Shown piece by piece: positions 6,230 through 19,600 of a DNA stretch of 48,009 nt. Below the pieces are notes generated by a model. The model worked only from the letters and a program-made list of their open reading frames with translations, did not search any database and was not told where the DNA came from. The DNA comes from a virus. The stretch spans positions 1 to 48,009 of IMG/VR virus record IMGVR_UViG_3300046804_003778; one strand, written 5' to 3'. Position numbers and translations under genes: made by a program. Within the stretch, counting starts at the first letter, position 1, and every line of letters begins with the position of its first letter.

Positions 6230-9200
6230 TCACGCTTGTGATTCAGTCCAGGTGAGACGTGCGGTTACGAATGTATTACCGCCAGTACCAGTAGTAGGAT
6301 CTGTTGGTACAACCGCGAGAGTCAGAACGTCTGGTCCATTAGGATAGACGAAATCACCGCCCATGATTGAGTTACCAAGTTCAATCAGTTGTCCCAGATC
6401 TTGAGTTACCGATGCAGCAGAAGCAGCACGGAATTCAAATACCACTGTACCACCAGAAACTGTATCATTAATAGCACCTGTGTGCTTAATAACTTGAGTC
6501 AGTGAAGGTGAACCGTAGTTCGTGAAGTAAGCGGACTGCGACAGGTTACCGTTCAGAATCAGACGAACAGAACATGCTCTGTTGTTAACGTTTGTAATAA
6601 CGATACCGCAAGAGTTTGGTTTCAGTGTCATTCGGTTTACAAGATCTCTGGAACCCAGAGCACCTACGAGAGAGCTATCTACGGAAGGTGCGAGACGCAT
6701 TGAGATAATTGGAACCTGAGTACCAAAGAGGGTTGAAGGAACTGTAATAATGTCAGAACCACCAGAACCAGAAGCAGCAGTGAACAGATATGCCTTGTCA
6801 TCCTCAAATGCACCGTCCATAATTACCGATGCACCCCAATGGTAGAGCGATGGTGAATATGTTGGGTTGTTGCCATTCAAGATTTCATAACGTGCAGGCA
6901 GGTTACCAGAACGCAGGTATGCTTCAGTCTTCTTGTTGTTGTGGATAATTTCATGGCAATAGAATACTTTACCATGCGTATCCTTGAATCCGAAACGAAC
7001 TCTACCAGCACCGTACCAGGAATAATCCATGTACGCCATTTGCATTCTGTTCAGATTTAACTTAAATCCACTTACGCCAGTTCCATCACACTTATCAATA
7101 TTCCATTGTGACTGAGGAATTCTGAGTTCTTCAACTTTGGTTACAATCAATCTAGAACCAGCAACACCTCTGTATGCAGGCGAAATGTGAATATTGGTAT
7201 CAGAAATTACAGAAGTTACTTTATAAGTTTGTCCGCGAATTACGATATAATCACCAGCAACTAATTGCTTAGTAAATTTAGTACTTACACCAGTAACTGC
7301 ATTATTATTGAATGATGCAGATACTGTGCCAGCACATTGACCAGTAGAAGATCTTCTTACAGCATAGAGATTTTGACCATCATATTCAAAGAACATACCA
7401 TTTTGATCATCGTACATACCAGCACGTACAGAAGCATCAGTCCATTCATATGCGAAGAGATTTGGATATCCAGATGGTGATAAATCAGATGGTACACCAT
7501 TAGTTGCATAACGAAGTGTGAATTCATCAGGTGTATCAAATACGGTGAAGTAGAGACCGTTTGCTGGGTTAGTATAAGGAGTTGCAGAACCAGATGCTAC
7601 GTTTACATTTTCAATTTTAATTCTATTGCCAGCGGAGAAGTTGTGAGCTTTTCTGGTAACAACAGTTGCATATGTAGATCCATCATGAGTGATGTGTGAA
7701 ACATCAATTGATGGACTGAAGTTGATGCCAGTAGAATACTGCAGACCTTTACCAGACTGATAACGGAAGTATTTACGTGTCTGACGAATGATTTGTGTCT
7801 GTGGATTCTTAGCATTCTGAAGTTCAACACCACCATCAAATGGTCTGTGTACGTTAGTGCAATTTGCTCTTGCGTAAACAGCTGTTGGATAAAGGAAGTT
7901 AATACCCTGAAGAACACCAGCACTGATATTAGCAGCGGTTTGTCCAGAATAGTAGTTTGAACTTGCGATACCAGCAAACTGTACGCCAGATCCCTGACCA
8001 TCAGTAATCAGGTTACCGTTCGTATCATAACGAATATTGGTTGATCCAGCAGGAGTTGCAACTACGATGTAGTGATAGAAACCAGCACCAGTGGTTGTTG
8101 GTACGAATGGAATCATCAGGAGAGCATTAGACAGTGTTGTTGCCAGACGAATTACATCATCATTAATCTTAATTGCATAGTATGTTGTTGAAGAACTGCC
8201 GAGACGCAGACCAATGTTCAGACCAGGAGAATAATACAGTTTAGTGCCAGTCATAATTCCGTGGTTAGGAATATAAATGTCACCATTTGTCAGGTTTACG
8301 ATTGGTAATTGTGTGCCAGATGGTGAATTAAATGTACCTTGTGGGTTAAATGTGAACTGTCTGGATGGGAATGGATCAGTGATAACCATTTCTGTATCAC
8401 TGTTAACAGCGATAACTGTTGGTTCGTAAACTGCACCTTCCAGTTTTTCAAGTCTATGATAGGATCCCAGACCAGCAAACGCAGATCCAGGAACAACCAG
8501 ATCAGTTTGATCAATCAGACGGAATGTACCACTGATTGTGCCTGAGTTTGCACTCAGAATATTTGTCTGATAGGTAATTACCGTAGAACTTGTTACGTTG
8601 ATGGTTACGTTGTATGCATCATAGTTTTCAAAACCAGCGGTATCAACGTTAATTGAAGCCAGATAAGTAGCACCTACCTGAAGACCATGAGCACCAGTTG
8701 TGATACTTACAAGACCAGCAGCAGATCTTGAACCAGAAACACTAGAGAAGGTGAATCCAGCACCAGAGATCATATTAAGTGCGCTTGAAGTATAAGAGTT
8801 ACCCGCGATAGCACCAGAAAGTGATGTGTGTAGGGTGAAGTTACTCGTATCAAGTACGTTTACATAGTAAACATAATCAGCAATGAATTTATCATTATTT
8901 GTAGCAGGGTTGTTTCCTGCTTGTGGTCTCATTGGCAGGTCGCCAGTACCATCAGTAGCACCGTAGATGTTAGAGAGAGTTGTAGCAGCTGCAGTAGCAT
9001 TGTTACCACCAGCAGCATTTACACGATAGATTACTGCATCACCTGTAGTAAATCTATGGTTAGAAACGCCGAAGATACCAGTTGTTGTTGATACAGCATT
9101 ATATGCAAATGGTACAGATCTTGAAGGAACTGTATTGCTAAGTTTCAGTACGTCACCACCCTTATACTGAGCAAGGAATCTTGATGAGTATGCGGGGAGG

Positions 9201-12200
9201 TTTGGAATCTCTTGCCAGTTGTTATTGAATTTACCGTTGTTCTGTACAGGTTGTTGGTTGTTGTTAGCATAAGTACCAGCAGAGGTAATTACACCATTGT
9301 TTGACATGAAGTACTGACTACGGTACAGAACAATATCACCGTAGAAGTAGTTATCTCCAGAAGACCATTCGCCCTTATAAGTGGTTCCTCTCAGTGTTGG
9401 GTTAGAAATCTTGAACTGGTGAAGGTTACCAGTACCACCACCCAGAATATCAACTACGTCAGTGTTGGTGTAAGCACCCACCCAAGAGTTGTGAAGCGAG
9501 AACTGGTTAGCAACGTTGCTTGTATCTGTATAAGAAGATGCAACAACACCACCGCGAGACAGAGCACCAGATGTAATTGGGTTTGGTGCATTATTGATAT
9601 AATAGTTACCGCCATCAGTTAATCCAAGAATTGGAGTACCATTACCCCATACACGATAGATAACGCGGTCACCAGTACTGAAACCGTGAGCAGTGAGTAC
9701 AATTCTCTCAGTTGCAGGTCTAACGTTGTTTGATTGAGTGGTAGTATCAGTAAGGATAGCGTCCTTAGAGTTAATAGTTGCAGTACCATTACCCAATGTT
9801 TCTCCACTTACTTGATAAGAAATCAGTTTATGTCCTGTTTCATTCAGACCAGAAATGGTCATTGTACCAAGAACAAATGTGTTGGTATTAGATGTGTTAG
9901 TTGCTGGGATATCAGTGCCAGGATTGGAATATGTAAATGTATTTGTAGTTGTTACAGTAATCTGTACATTACTTACATTCAATGAGTTGTAAGGAACTAC
10001 AGTAGAACCAGAAATATAAGCACCACCACAGTTGATATCAATGAATGACGCATTATAAACCATACCGACTATCAGACCGTGACCAGCAGCACCAGCAGAC
10101 GTACCAGTTGTGATTGTTGTTACGCCAGAAGTTCTTTGCATCTGATAGATGTTGAACTGCATTGGTACGATCTGGTTTGAACCAGTTGTTGAATAGTTAT
10201 TAATTGCAATACCACTCAGAGCATTTGTTTTTGTTTTTGCGAGGCGGAACAGATCAAAACTATCTCTAATTACATAGTATGTACCTCTTACTGAACATCC
10301 CGTTGAAGGAACAGTAGGAGACCCACCAGTTGTTGTATTTGTTACTGTTACAGTTGTTGATGTGCAAGCAGTAACTTTAAATGTTCCATTGTAACCGTTA
10401 GTCGTACTACCAGATACCAGAACACCAGTTACGTTTACAGTATCGCCAACAGCAAATGGTTCTTGAATTGCATTAGCAAAGGTGTATGTTACAGTTGTGC
10501 CATTTCCTGAAGGAGCAGCAGTCAGATCTAAATCATACAGAGCATTGTAACCAATCTGAGGATGCTGAGTTCCTCTCAGAGACATTGTACCAGTTACTGC
10601 TGTAGAACCTACTACAGTGTTGGACAATGGTGTAATGTATTGAACTTGAGTTGCAGAACTTACATATACAGGAACGTTTACTGCATCAAAAGTTTCAGTG
10701 GTTGCACCAGTACCATCAATATTAATATATTGTGCCTGATAAATTTGTCCAATTGTCAGACCATGTGCTGCAGTGAATGTCAGAGTTGCGAGTCCAGGAG
10801 TACCAGTTGCAGTTGCCTGCTGTACTCTGGTTACGTTATTAATTTGATAATTTCTCTGCTTTTCTCTACCAACCTCAAATGCATTACCATTTCTGGAATA
10901 AATTACTCTAGATCCAGTTGTGAATCCATGACCACTGTAGATAAACTGACCAGTCTTCTGGTTTACAGTTTTTGCTGGGTTGAATGTAAGTTCTCTAGCA
11001 TTAATTGTTAGAGCTGAATTAGTTTGTGGTTTCAGATTCAGTTTTCTTGTGGTTACTGAAGATGCATTGTAAGGACCGTCAATAGAACCTGTAGAAGAAA
11101 CATTCAGCAGTTTATGTGTAGCATCAGAGATGTTTACATAAGACTTCAGAGGAATTGTATCTACAATTGTCGTGAACGATGTAGCAACGTTCGTGATTGT
11201 CATTGAGAAGTCCGAGAATGCTGCTTCTTTTGTAGGAGCAATCTTGAATGAAAAATCAGTAAGGACAATTGCATATACAATTGTAGTACCAACAGTAACT
11301 GTATTACCGAAAGGATCAACGATACCGCCACCACCTGAAGAAAGAAGCAGTGGGTCACCAGTACGCAAGTTGTGTGCTTTTGGAGTACCACCACCAGCTA
11401 CAGTACCACCAAAGTTGAAGATCATGTTGGTGCTATCAATCTGAGCTACTGTAGTACCGAAAGAAAGAGCTCTTGGTTGCAGAAGTACTTGTGAATACAG
11501 CTGGAATGAACCGTAGATCTTATAGAGTGGTGTTCCTTCTGGGACTACAGAAGGAACTGTACCGCCATAACCTCTTGTTACTGTAATCTGATTGCTTCCA
11601 GAAGATGCCAACATATTAGTTGCTGTTGAAATCGTCTGTGCATTATTGATTACATAAGTACCAACTCCTCCCGTAGTTCCGCTGCTCTGACTTACAATAA
11701 CAGTGTTATCAAGAACAGTTTGCAGTGGGTTTGAAGTAGTACCAGAAGTTGTAATTACTTGGTTTGCTGTTAGAGTTCCATTTATTGCTGATACTGTCAG
11801 GGTTGTACCTGAAATTGTAGCAGTGAAAGATGCTGGTGGAGTAACGAGTACTTGCTCAGAACCATCTAAACCAACTTGAAGAATGTCACCTGCTTGGATG
11901 CTAATTGCAGGAACTCCAACAATTGTTGTGGAAGAAACTGTTTGTGGTTGACCATTAACAGTGTAAGTACCAATTCCGCCATTACCAGAACCAAAAGCAG
12001 TAATTACAGTACCAGCAGCAATACCAGTGCCAGTAATTGTCATACCAACCAGAACAAATCCAGAGTTAACTGCAGTAATTGTCAGTGTGTTACCAGCAAT
12101 AGAACCAACGAAGGAATCTGTTACTGTGGTATCAAGATCAAATACTGTTGCAGTTGCGGATGCTGGTCTTGAAAGATTAGTTGATGTTGCGATAGGAGTT

Positions 12201-15200
12201 TTCAGCGAAACGTTCTTGATGGAATATACTTGACCGTTTTGAAGACCAGAAATACCAACGAAGGAACTTGCGATTTCAGAACCACCAGTCGTGTCATAAC
12301 GTACCAGATCGTTCTCAAGGAATCCCATTCTCTGAATTGGAACAATAATTCTATTGCCGTTAGAGTTAGGAATCTTAGCAGAAGCAGTTGTGGCAAACTT
12401 ATATGCGGTTACACCGAAAGGACCACCAACAGTTGAAGTACCTCTTGTACCTACAGTTGCGTTGTTATACGCACCATACGACATTGACTGCGAAGAGTTA
12501 ATTGTGAACTGAATTGTTGGTTGACCTGTTGGCAGGAATGAGGAACCAGTTTGAGTCAGTTTAAAGATATCATTAGTTACTGGAACCATGTTATACTTGG
12601 TTGTTCCCAAAGATCCAGAAGAACCAGAAGAAATAGCATTAGTAGCACTACCGCCGAGTACTGGCATGTTAGCATAAGTTGTATTACCAGTTTGCCAAAC
12701 GTTACCAGTGAAGGTTGTGCTACCTTGCGAAGCAGTACCAGTCTGCGACATAAACAGACTGATTCTTGGCCATTTAATGTTATAACGGTCAGTTACATAA
12801 TCAAATGCTGGTTTTGGATATCCTGCTGCAACAGGAACGATAGATGGAGTATCAGTTGTTCCACCAAAAGCACCAGTAATATAAGATGTTCTTTGACCAA
12901 CAATACCGCCATGGAATGGCAGGAAGAAGGAGTTAGAATATGGGTTCTCTACAATTCTTGTGCAGAAGAACTTAGCAGGTGCAGTTGCAGTTGAAGTACC
13001 AGGAGTTGGGTTACCACCGAAGTCAATTGGTTGACCATTCTGTACAATTGACAGAGCAAATTCACCCTTACCTGAAGGTGCCATTTCAGATCTCTGATAA
13101 CCAACGAAAGTAGTACCACCAGATACTGATTGTGAATTATTAACAGTATAAGTACCAGCTTGACCAGTACCAGACACAAATGAAGTAATAATTGTACCAG
13201 CAGTTACTCCAGTTCCTGATAATTCTTGACCTACTTGCAGAGAACCATAAGTCATGGAAGATACTGTCAATGTAGTTCCAGTAATAGAACCAACAAATGA
13301 AGTTACATTAGTGATAGCTTCTTGAACACTTCTAGTGAAGTACTTATTATACCAAGCATAAGTATTTGGAGTAGTACCTACGTTAGTTGGGAGAGTGGCA
13401 CCAACGTTTGATTTAATAATAATAGGAGCATTATCTGTCAACCATGCTGGAACTTTACCGTAGTTGGTAAGAGCACGATCTCTACCCTGAGAAACTGAGT
13501 TAGTATTATATGTAAAGTTACCAACCATAAAACCAGGATGGAGTTGATAAACACCACCAGTTTGTGTAATTGGAATTACCGAAGGAGTTCCAGATGGACT
13601 CAGAATTACCTGAGCATTACCTGAAATACCAGATGCGTTGGTTAAATAACCACCATATGCACCAATAGTGTTATCAGGTTCCGAAGACCAAAGTGTGAAA
13701 TTATCTCTATCTGTTACTTGAACGAAATAAACATAGCCCTGGTTAACAGATTCATTCATCATTGCTCCAGAAGCAAGTGCAGTTCCACTACCAGCAGAGT
13801 TGACGAATCCGTTACCAGCACCGACGAACATCAATGGTTGACCATTTGAAAGTCCGTGATTTTTGATGTAAATGGAGTGACCAGTGTTTGAAATGCACTC
13901 ACGAGTAAACATCTTAGCAGTGATAGATGCCCAATCGTGGATTGACATTCTTGTGTAGTTCTGCCAAGAGTTAGCACCAGAGTGTGCCTGAGCACGAATA
14001 CCATTCGTATAAATTTTCAGGTTAGAAGCGGCAGTCATTGATACACTACCAACAGTTTGTTGGATGCTTACAAAATAAGTTCCTGCACCACCAGTACCAG
14101 AACCGAATCCAGTAATATATGTTCCATTGAAAACTCCAGTACCGAGTACTAATTGACCAACTTGAAGATATCCAGTTACAGAAGAAGCGGTCAGAGTATT
14201 GCCAGTAATAGTACCAGTGAAAGTAGCAGCACTAGTTGTACCACCAAGAGTTACTGGAGTAACAGCAATTGTTGGATGCGTTGAAGAAAGTGTAAGAGTT
14301 ACAGTTCCAGAAGACAGAACACCTACAGCAGAGACGAAATAATCTAAGTTTGGAGTTACACCAGTCAGAGAACCGAGAGCAGTAAATCTTACTACTGAAC
14401 CTACACGATAAGGATTAGAACCATCACCAAGAGCAGAAACACCAGTTACAGTTACAGTACTACCAGAAACTGCACTAATGGAATTTACATGAATAGTTTT
14501 TTCGTAGCTGCTAAGCGTAAGAATGGTATTCGTTGCAGCAGCAGTTCCAGACAATGAATATGTGACACTAGATGCTTGTGTAGATAAAGCACCAGAAGAG
14601 TTTGTTGGACCCTCCATGATAAAGTGTGTGTCATTCTCATTGAAAATTTCGTTAGAGAAATTGGAAGTTACAGGATATTCCTTAACAACATATACACCAT
14701 CAAGTGAAGATACACCAGTATTGCTGAGTGTAATTTGCATCTCTGGGTAAATATTCAGAGATTTGCAAGTAGTACCAGCAGGGAATGATACTCTTACTTC
14801 AGAAGAAGTTGCTACAGTTTGAATAGAAGAGATGCTTGATTGAATTTCATATCCTCTCTTGTTCATCAGACCGAAGAACAGAGTTGCTGTGGAGTTACCA
14901 CCAAAGCTAGAGAATGAAATTAAGTTAGTGCCGTCATAAGCATCTTTGGGGTTAGTAGCAACTCGGATAAAATCTTTATCAATCGCTACAGCATATAACC
15001 AACCAGAAACGTTTGCGCCACCAGTACCATCATTATTGTAGGTAGGAATATTACCAGAGGAAATTTGGAAATATCCAGCAGATACAGCATTAATTTGTGG
15101 ACTTGTCGTGTGAGTTGTGCCAATATAGCAGAGTGCATCTCCAGTCTGAAGACCGTGATTATCAATTCTGATAAATCCAGCAGTAGGCCAAGATGCAGTC

Positions 15201-16405
15201 AGAGGACCACTAGTTGTAGATTGCGAAATATTAACAGTCCAAGAGTTACCAGAACCACTTAAAATAATGGTATTAGGTGCAACACCAGTACCAGTAATTG
15301 TATGACCTGGCAGAAGTGATGGGTTACCTGTTGTTGTCAGAGTTGTACCAGAAATCTGACCAGAAGCAATTGCTACAGTTGCTCCAGTATTGGTATCAAT
15401 ATAGTTTGCAGGAATTCTTCTGAGTGTGCAACCATCATGAATTGGTTCATAGGGGTTGAAGAAACCTGTATCATAATCAAATGAAGTTCTATCTTCAATA
15501 TTACCGCCAACCGAGAAAGATGCTGGGTCAAAGTTTACTGAAATATTACCGAGACTATTTGTGAGATAGAATGGAGATCCTGGTACAAAACCGTGATCAT
15601 ATGATGTTGTTACGGAAATAGTGCTAGATGGAGAAGTAGCATCAGTTACAATAGGACCATCTTCATTCGCAGAAGTGTTATCAAGGTTGAGTACAGAGTT
15701 AACGTAAAATCTACCAACAACAATTGTGGAATAAGGAGTTAAAATTGATACTGGAACTGAAGTGGTTCCTTGTTGTGTGAAAGGAGTTTCGTAAGTGAAC
15801 TGATAATCAGTTGTTTTACGAATAAGCCAAGTACCCTCAGCAGTAATGGAGTTTAATCCACGAATGTCAATAGGAATACCAGTTGTTAAACCATGAGCAC
15901 TCGCAGTAGTTACCGTTACCTCTCTACCACCATTTGTAGTAATAGCAGTGATGTTTGCGATACTAGTATCACCAGAAATTGAATAGAATGATGGAACATT
16001 ATTACATCTTTCCAGTGTTTCCCACTTAGCAGATTGCAGACCATATTCAAAGTCTGTATCAATCAGAGTGTTTGGTTGAGATACACGCAGTTTGCTGACA
16101 GGATCAATCAAAAATTCAGCAGGTTCAAATTTTACTGCATCTTGCTCAGCAAAAATTTGAAGTGTATCAGTTGATTGATGACCAGCGGCTCCAGTGTCAT
16201 ATGTCAGTACAACTGTAGTCTGATCATTATCAGCATCATAAGTGATTGATGATGCACCCAGCGATGGCTGAGTCATGTTGTAAATGATTACATTACGTGT
16301 TGTGTTGGTAATCAGTAACAGTCTTTTTCTGTTAACATTGCCACTAACTACAACAGTTCTTGTTCCTGGAGTAAAAGTGTAGTAGTACGATAACTGCTTT
16401 GCCAT
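6230..16405 (-). CDS. Giant mosaic virion/tail-fibre protein (3391 residues)
   Basis: The product has no signal peptide or membrane segment and is very rich in Thr, Ser, Gly, Val and Asn. An N-terminal part (about residues 1-170; [20 protein letters not shown], then [20 protein letters not shown]) looks like a fibre base. The body is an array of two module types. One has an HG(L/F)xxG core ([39 protein letters not shown] and about ten more). The other has the form GSIxGxTLTV...GTGVxxGTxIT...GTYTV (near residues 350, 730, 1035, 1430 and 1530). The last 400 residues (from [11 protein letters not shown], about 2990) match the 454-residue protein at 1392-2756. AGGAAA precedes the ATG. No exact late octamer lies just upstream; a strong terminator follows. 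Role inferred: a long, host-facing fibre or whisker. Confidence 0.8.
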   Translation of the reverse strand: MAKQLSYYYTFTPGTRTVVVSGNVNRKRLLLITNTTRNVIIYNMTQPSLGASSITYDADNDQTTVVLTYDTGAAGHQSTDTLQIFAEQDAVKFEPAEFLIDPVSKLRVSQPNTLIDTDFEYGLQSAKWETLERCNNVPSFYSISGDTSIANITAITTNGGREVTVTTASAHGLTTGIPIDIRGLNSITAEGTWLIRKTTDYQFTYETPFTQQGTTSVPVSILTPYSTIVVGRFYVNSVLNLDNTSANEDGPIVTDATSPSSTISVTTSYDHGFVPGSPFYLTNSLGNISVNFDPASFSVGGNIEDRTSFDYDTGFFNPYEPIHDGCTLRRIPANYIDTNTGATVAIASGQISGTTLTTTGNPSLLPGHTITGTGVAPNTIILSGSGNSWTVNISQSTTSGPLTASWPTAGFIRIDNHGLQTGDALCYIGTTHTTSPQINAVSAGYFQISSGNIPTYNNDGTGGANVSGWLYAVAIDKDFIRVATNPKDAYDGTNLISFSSFGGNSTATLFFGLMNKRGYEIQSSISSIQTVATSSEVRVSFPAGTTCKSLNIYPEMQITLSNTGVSSLDGVYVVKEYPVTSNFSNEIFNENDTHFIMEGPTNSSGALSTQASSVTYSLSGTAAATNTILTLSSYEKTIHVNSISAVSGSTVTVTGVSALGDGSNPYRVGSVVRFTALGSLTGVTPNLDYFVSAVGVLSSGTVTLTLSSTHPTIAVTPVTLGGTTSAATFTGTITGNTLTASSVTGYLQVGQLVLGTGVFNGTYITGFGSGTGGAGTYFVSIQQTVGSVSMTAASNLKIYTNGIRAQAHSGANSWQNYTRMSIHDWASITAKMFTRECISNTGHSIYIKNHGLSNGQPLMFVGAGNGFVNSAGSGTALASGAMMNESVNQGYVYFVQVTDRDNFTLWSSEPDNTIGAYGGYLTNASGISGNAQVILSPSGTPSVIPITQTGGVYQLHPGFMVGNFTYNTNSVSQGRDRALTNYGKVPAWLTDNAPIIIKSNVGATLPTNVGTTPNTYAWYNKYFTRSVQEAITNVTSFVGSITGTTLTVSSMTYGSLQVGQELSGTGVTAGTIITSFVSGTGQAGTYTVNNSQSVSGGTTFVGYQRSEMAPSGKGEFALSIVQNGQPIDFGGNPTPGTSTATAPAKFFCTRIVENPYSNSFFLPFHGGIVGQRTSYITGAFGGTTDTPSIVPVAAGYPKPAFDYVTDRYNIKWPRISLFMSQTGTASQGSTTFTGNVWQTGNTTYANMPVLGGSATNAISSGSSGSLGTTKYNMVPVTNDIFKLTQTGSSFLPTGQPTIQFTINSSQSMSYGAYNNATVGTRGTSTVGGPFGVTAYKFATTASAKIPNSNGNRIIVPIQRMGFLENDLVRYDTTGGSEIASSFVGISGLQNGQVYSIKNVSLKTPIATSTNLSRPASATATVFDLDTTVTDSFVGSIAGNTLTITAVNSGFVLVGMTITGTGIAAGTVITAFGSGNGGIGTYTVNGQPQTVSSTTIVGVPAISIQAGDILQVGLDGSEQVLVTPPASFTATISGTTLTVSAINGTLTANQVITTSGTTSNPLQTVLDNTVIVSQSSGTTGGVGTYVINNAQTISTATNMLASSGSNQITVTRGYGGTVPSVVPEGTPLYKIYGSFQLYSQVLLQPRALSFGTTVAQIDSTNMIFNFGGTVAGGGTPKAHNLRTGDPLLLSSGGGGIVDPFGNTVTVGTTIVYAIVLTDFSFKIAPTKEAAFSDFSMTITNVATSFTTIVDTIPLKSYVNISDATHKLLNVSSTGSIDGPYNASSVTTRKLNLKPQTNSALTINARELTFNPAKTVNQKTGQFIYSGHGFTTGSRVIYSRNGNAFEVGREKQRNYQINNVTRVQQATATGTPGLATLTFTAAHGLTIGQIYQAQYINIDGTGATTETFDAVNVPVYVSSATQVQYITPLSNTVVGSTAVTGTMSLRGTQHPQIGYNALYDLDLTAAPSGNGTTVTYTFANAIQEPFAVGDTVNVTGVLVSGSTTNGYNGTFKVTACTSTTVTVTNTTTGGSPTVPSTGCSVRGTYYVIRDSFDLFRLAKTKTNALSGIAINNYSTTGSNQIVPMQFNIYQMQRTSGVTTITTGTSAGAAGHGLIVGMVYNASFIDINCGGAYISGSTVVPYNSLNVSNVQITVTTTNTFTYSNPGTDIPATNTSNTNTFVLGTMTISGLNETGHKLISYQVSGETLGNGTATINSKDAILTDTTTQSNNVRPATERIVLTAHGFSTGDRVIYRVWGNGTPILGLTDGGNYYINNAPNPITSGALSRGGVVASSYTDTSNVANQFSLHNSWVGAYTNTDVVDILGGGTGNLHQFKISNPTLRGTTYKGEWSSGDNYFYGDIVLYRSQYFMSNNGVITSAGTYANNNQQPVQNNGKFNNNWQEIPNLPAYSSRFLAQYKGGDVLKLSNTVPSRSVPFAYNAVSTTTGIFGVSNHRFTTGDAVIYRVNAAGGNNATAAATTLSNIYGATDGTGDLPMRPQAGNNPATNNDKFIADYVYYVNVLDTSNFTLHTSLSGAIAGNSYTSSALNMISGAGFTFSSVSGSRSAAGLVSITTGAHGLQVGATYLASINVDTAGFENYDAYNVTINVTSSTVITYQTNILSANSGTISGTFRLIDQTDLVVPGSAFAGLGSYHRLEKLEGAVYEPTVIAVNSDTEMVITDPFPSRQFTFNPQGTFNSPSGTQLPIVNLTNGDIYIPNHGIMTGTKLYYSPGLNIGLRLGSSSTTYYAIKINDDVIRLATTLSNALLMIPFVPTTTGAGFYHYIVVATPAGSTNIRYDTNGNLITDGQGSGVQFAGIASSNYYSGQTAANISAGVLQGINFLYPTAVYARANCTNVHRPFDGGVELQNAKNPQTQIIRQTRKYFRYQSGKGLQYSTGINFSPSIDVSHITHDGSTYATVVTRKAHNFSAGNRIKIENVNVASGSATPYTNPANGLYFTVFDTPDEFTLRYATNGVPSDLSPSGYPNLFAYEWTDASVRAGMYDDQNGMFFEYDGQNLYAVRRSSTGQCAGTVSASFNNNAVTGVSTKFTKQLVAGDYIVIRGQTYKVTSVISDTNIHISPAYRGVAGSRLIVTKVEELRIPQSQWNIDKCDGTGVSGFKLNLNRMQMAYMDYSWYGAGRVRFGFKDTHGKVFYCHEIIHNNKKTEAYLRSGNLPARYEILNGNNPTYSPSLYHWGASVIMDGAFEDDKAYLFTAASGSGGSDIITVPSTLFGTQVPIISMRLAPSVDSSLVGALGSRDLVNRMTLKPNSCGIVITNVNNRACSVRLILNGNLSQSAYFTNYGSPSLTQVIKHTGAINDTVSGGTVVFEFRAASAASVTQDLGQLIELGNSIMGGDFVYPNGPDVLTLAVVPTDPTTGTGGNTFVTARLTWTESQA

Positions 16406-16455
16406 TTTTTAAATTTCCTGCGAGGGCTGTTTTACGTTATTACTATATATCTAAA

Positions 16456-16644
16456 TCACAAACCGAATACAATTGCCATAGCAATTGCACCATCGGCTCT
16501 GGCTAATTCAATTCCGCCAGCAGTAGAACCATCATGAACAATTGCGGTCTTTTTATCAGTGTCTACTGTAATTTCACCTTGAGCACCAGTAAATACTGCA
16601 TGTTGTGCTGTAGTTCCTCTACGAAACTGTACTTGGGTTGTCAT
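16456..16644 (-). CDS. Small Mtd-N-like protein (62 residues)
   Basis: The peptide MTTQVQFRRGTTAQHAVFTG ... AQGEITVDTDKKTAIVHDGS ... TAGGIELARADG is nearly all of the short beta domain found at the N-terminus of phage receptor-binding proteins (major tropism determinant N-terminal type: RRGT, GE(I/L)xVDTDKK, VHDGxTxGG). Here it stands alone, ending with a short hydrophobic tail (AIAMAIVFGL). In larger fibres this domain fixes the protein to the baseplate or makes a trimer; what a free copy does is unknown. It has its own exact late promoter 24 nt upstream and sits between the two largest fibre genes. No clear ribosome binding site is visible. Confidence 0.75.
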   Translation of the reverse strand: MTTQVQFRRGTTAQHAVFTGAQGEITVDTDKKTAIVHDGSTAGGIELARADGAIAMAIVFGL

Positions 16645-16668
16645 TTGGCGGTTGAATAGTTGCTACTT

Positions 16669-16676
16669 TATTTATA
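16669..16676 (-). promoter_or_regulatory. T4-type late promoter for the 62-residue Mtd-N-like gene
   Basis: TATAAATA on the minus strand, with 24 nt to the ATG at 16644, the same spacing as at 601-608 and 6175-6182. It may also serve the 3391-residue gene, whose start is 50 nt past the small gene's stop. Confidence 0.78.
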
Positions 16677-16683
16677 AAAATTT

Positions 16684-19600
16684 TTAAATTATTGTACCAA
16701 AGATTCTTGCTGGTGTGAACGATACTTTTTCATCCGTAGACTTACCAGAAGTATTGATTTGACCGCCTTCAAATATAGAAATTCTGCTGTAACTATTACG
16801 TTCACCACCGCTAATTCTGAAGAGATTTGTTTCAACAACGATGACAACTCTTTGTGTAATTGTTGCTGAGTTGAGTGCAAACAGAGATCCAGATCCAGTA
16901 AATGCTTGTCTGCGGAGCAAATCTGCATTTCCTGTATACGAGAATTGACCAGATGTTTCTGTTGTGTATACTGAATTGAAACTGGTTGTTGCTGTTCCAG
17001 AAATTCTGTAAAGCAGAGTTTCTGGTGGAATTGCTGTGAATGTAGATTGAGCAGAACCACCAAATTCCGTAATATTTCCATTTCCACTGTAGGAAGAAAT
17101 TGCTCTTTGATTTGCTGCACCTGAAATAAATTCTGATCCAGATCCATTGTAAGTTGGATATGTGCGAGATATTGATGCAGAATTGTAAACAAATTCCGTT
17201 CCTGTTCCTTGATAGGATTCTGTGCGAGTAGTTTTTGCAGAACCAGAAATCTTGAGATCTGTGATTTCTGAAACAGGTGAGAAGGAACTGGATTCTGTCG
17301 CACTCTTGAATGTGAAGAGTGAACCAGAAGCAACATAAATTTTTCTGGTGGATTCTGTATCTGCTCCAGAAATAAATTCTGATCCAGAAGATGTATAATT
17401 TCCTTTGGTAGTAGATTGTGTAGAAACACCAGTAATTCTGAACAGTTGAGTTTCTGGTGGTACTCTGACGGTTGAAGATTCTGCAGCACCACGAAGCAGA
17501 GAAACTTTTCCAGAACCATGATAAGTTGTTCTGATGAACGACTCTCCAACAGAACCATTAATTTTGAAGAGAACTGTAGATGTTGAAACATCTGTTTTGG
17601 ATTCTGTGGCACTCTTGAATGTGAAGAGTGAGCCAGAACCACTGTAAATAATAGTGTTGCTGGTTGCAGCGTTTGAAGAGATAAACTCTGTGCCAGAAGC
17701 AACATAAGATCCGCTGCGAATTGTAGTCGCAGTTCCAAAAATTCTGTAAAGTCTGGTTTCTGATGGAACTGTTCTCGTGGAAGATTCCGTGAGGCCATTG
17801 AATGTAAAGAGTGATCCAGAACCAGCAAAAGATGGAACAAATTTTACATCTGTTGCTGCACCAGAAATAAATTCTGTTCCGCCAACAGAAGAAGTATAAA
17901 CTGTATTGTAACTTGTTGTTGCAATTCCAGAAACTTTGAAGAGTTGAGTTTCTGTTGGTATAATTGCAGTAGTAGATTCTGCAGCACTCTTGAATGTGAA
18001 GAGTGAACCAGAACCAACAAAGTTGTTGGTGTGAAGAGTAGTAGCAACTCCAGAAACTTTGAAGAGTTGAATTTCTGAAGGAACTGAATATGCAAAGGAT
18101 TCTGCAATTCCTTTGGATGTAAACAGAGATCCTGTTCCTTGATATGCTTCGGAACGAGTAGTTGTTGCCTGACCAGAAGTTGTATAAAGTCTTGTTTCTG
18201 ATGGAAGAACTTTGGTAGAAGATTCGGTGAGGCTGTTGAATGTAAACAGAGAACCAGATCCAGCATAGTTTCCTTTGCTGAAGGATTCCTTGAGTTTTCC
18301 TGAAATAAATTCTACACCAGCGCCAATAAATGGTCTGGTTCTTGGCGTAGAAGCAACACCAGAATTGTAAATTACACCCGAACCTACATTCGTGTAAGTT
18401 GCATGATATTCTGTGGATGCAGATCCAGAAATATAAGATGTTCCAGAAACTGTAACATAACGAGGAGTTGGGCGATAGTATAAGTATTCTGGATAAATCC
18501 CTGTCTGTAATGTAATTGAACCAGTACCAATCCAAGAATCTGTAGCTCTTTCTTTGGCAATACCAGAAATTCTGAACAGACCAGTTGCAGGTGGATTGAC
18601 AGCACTGGATTCTGTGAGACTTCTGAATGTGAAGAGTGAACCAGAACCAGCATAATTTCCTTTGCTGAAGGATTCCTTGAGGTTTCCTGAAACAACAAAC
18701 AGTTGTGTTTCGGAACGAGCAATTCTGCTGTATGCATTGCTCTCCCCACCAATTCCGAACAGAGAACCAGAACCACGATATACTCTAGTTGCTTTTTGTG
18801 TAACTGTATTTGAAACTTTGAGAGTTCCAAATGGATATGCATAATCCAGATTCTGGATAGAACCGAAATCTGTTACTCCATATCCAGGTTCAGTTACAGT
18901 ACCATAATCTGATGACAGATCTGGAGCACTGGAAATAAATTGATAATCTGCTGTTCCGTATGGAACAATTGAAGATGTATTATAAGAATATGTCGCCTTT
19001 TCAATCTTCTTACCAATATTAAATACACTACCAGAACCAACATGTCCAAGTGAGAACAGGCACCTGGAAGTTCCTGAAATATTAATGGTATCATCGGATG
19101 TTGGTTTTGGTTTGGCAGAAAGATTGAATACAATGTATACTGATCCAGTAACATTGATAGTTCCAGATCCTCTCCAAGCAAGAATTGGAGCAAACGTTTC
19201 TACAGATCCGCCAGTGATATTAAATCCACCGTAAGGATATACAATATCAGTATCTGCTACTGATCCATAATTAAAGTATGCAGAAGATCCTTCTCCAATA
19301 TTTCCATAATTTTCAAATACTGTTGGACCTTCTCCGATATCCTCATAGTTAAGAGTATTGAATTCAATGATTGCAGAAGAATCATAAACATAGGTTCTGC
19401 TTTCAATCTTAGTTCCGATATCAAACAGAGATCCAGTTCCAGCATAACCAAATGTTCTGATATTGCTGGAAGCACCAGAAATAATAAAGAGTGAAGTTTC
19501 TGCTCTGAGAGACTTTGCTGTTGCTTGAGCACTTCCACCAATAGTAAATAGAGATCCTACGCCACTGTAAATTGCTGGTGCTGTTGTAGAAGCAGAACCA

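Noticed and set aside
16441-16449. TATATAGTA before the 3391-residue gene as a late promoter
   Set aside because: It differs from TATAAATA at several positions; too weak to call without mapping data.
16456-16644. Diversity-generating retroelement suggested by the Mtd-N-like domain
   Set aside because: No reverse transcriptase, template repeat or C-type-lectin variable region was seen in the window.
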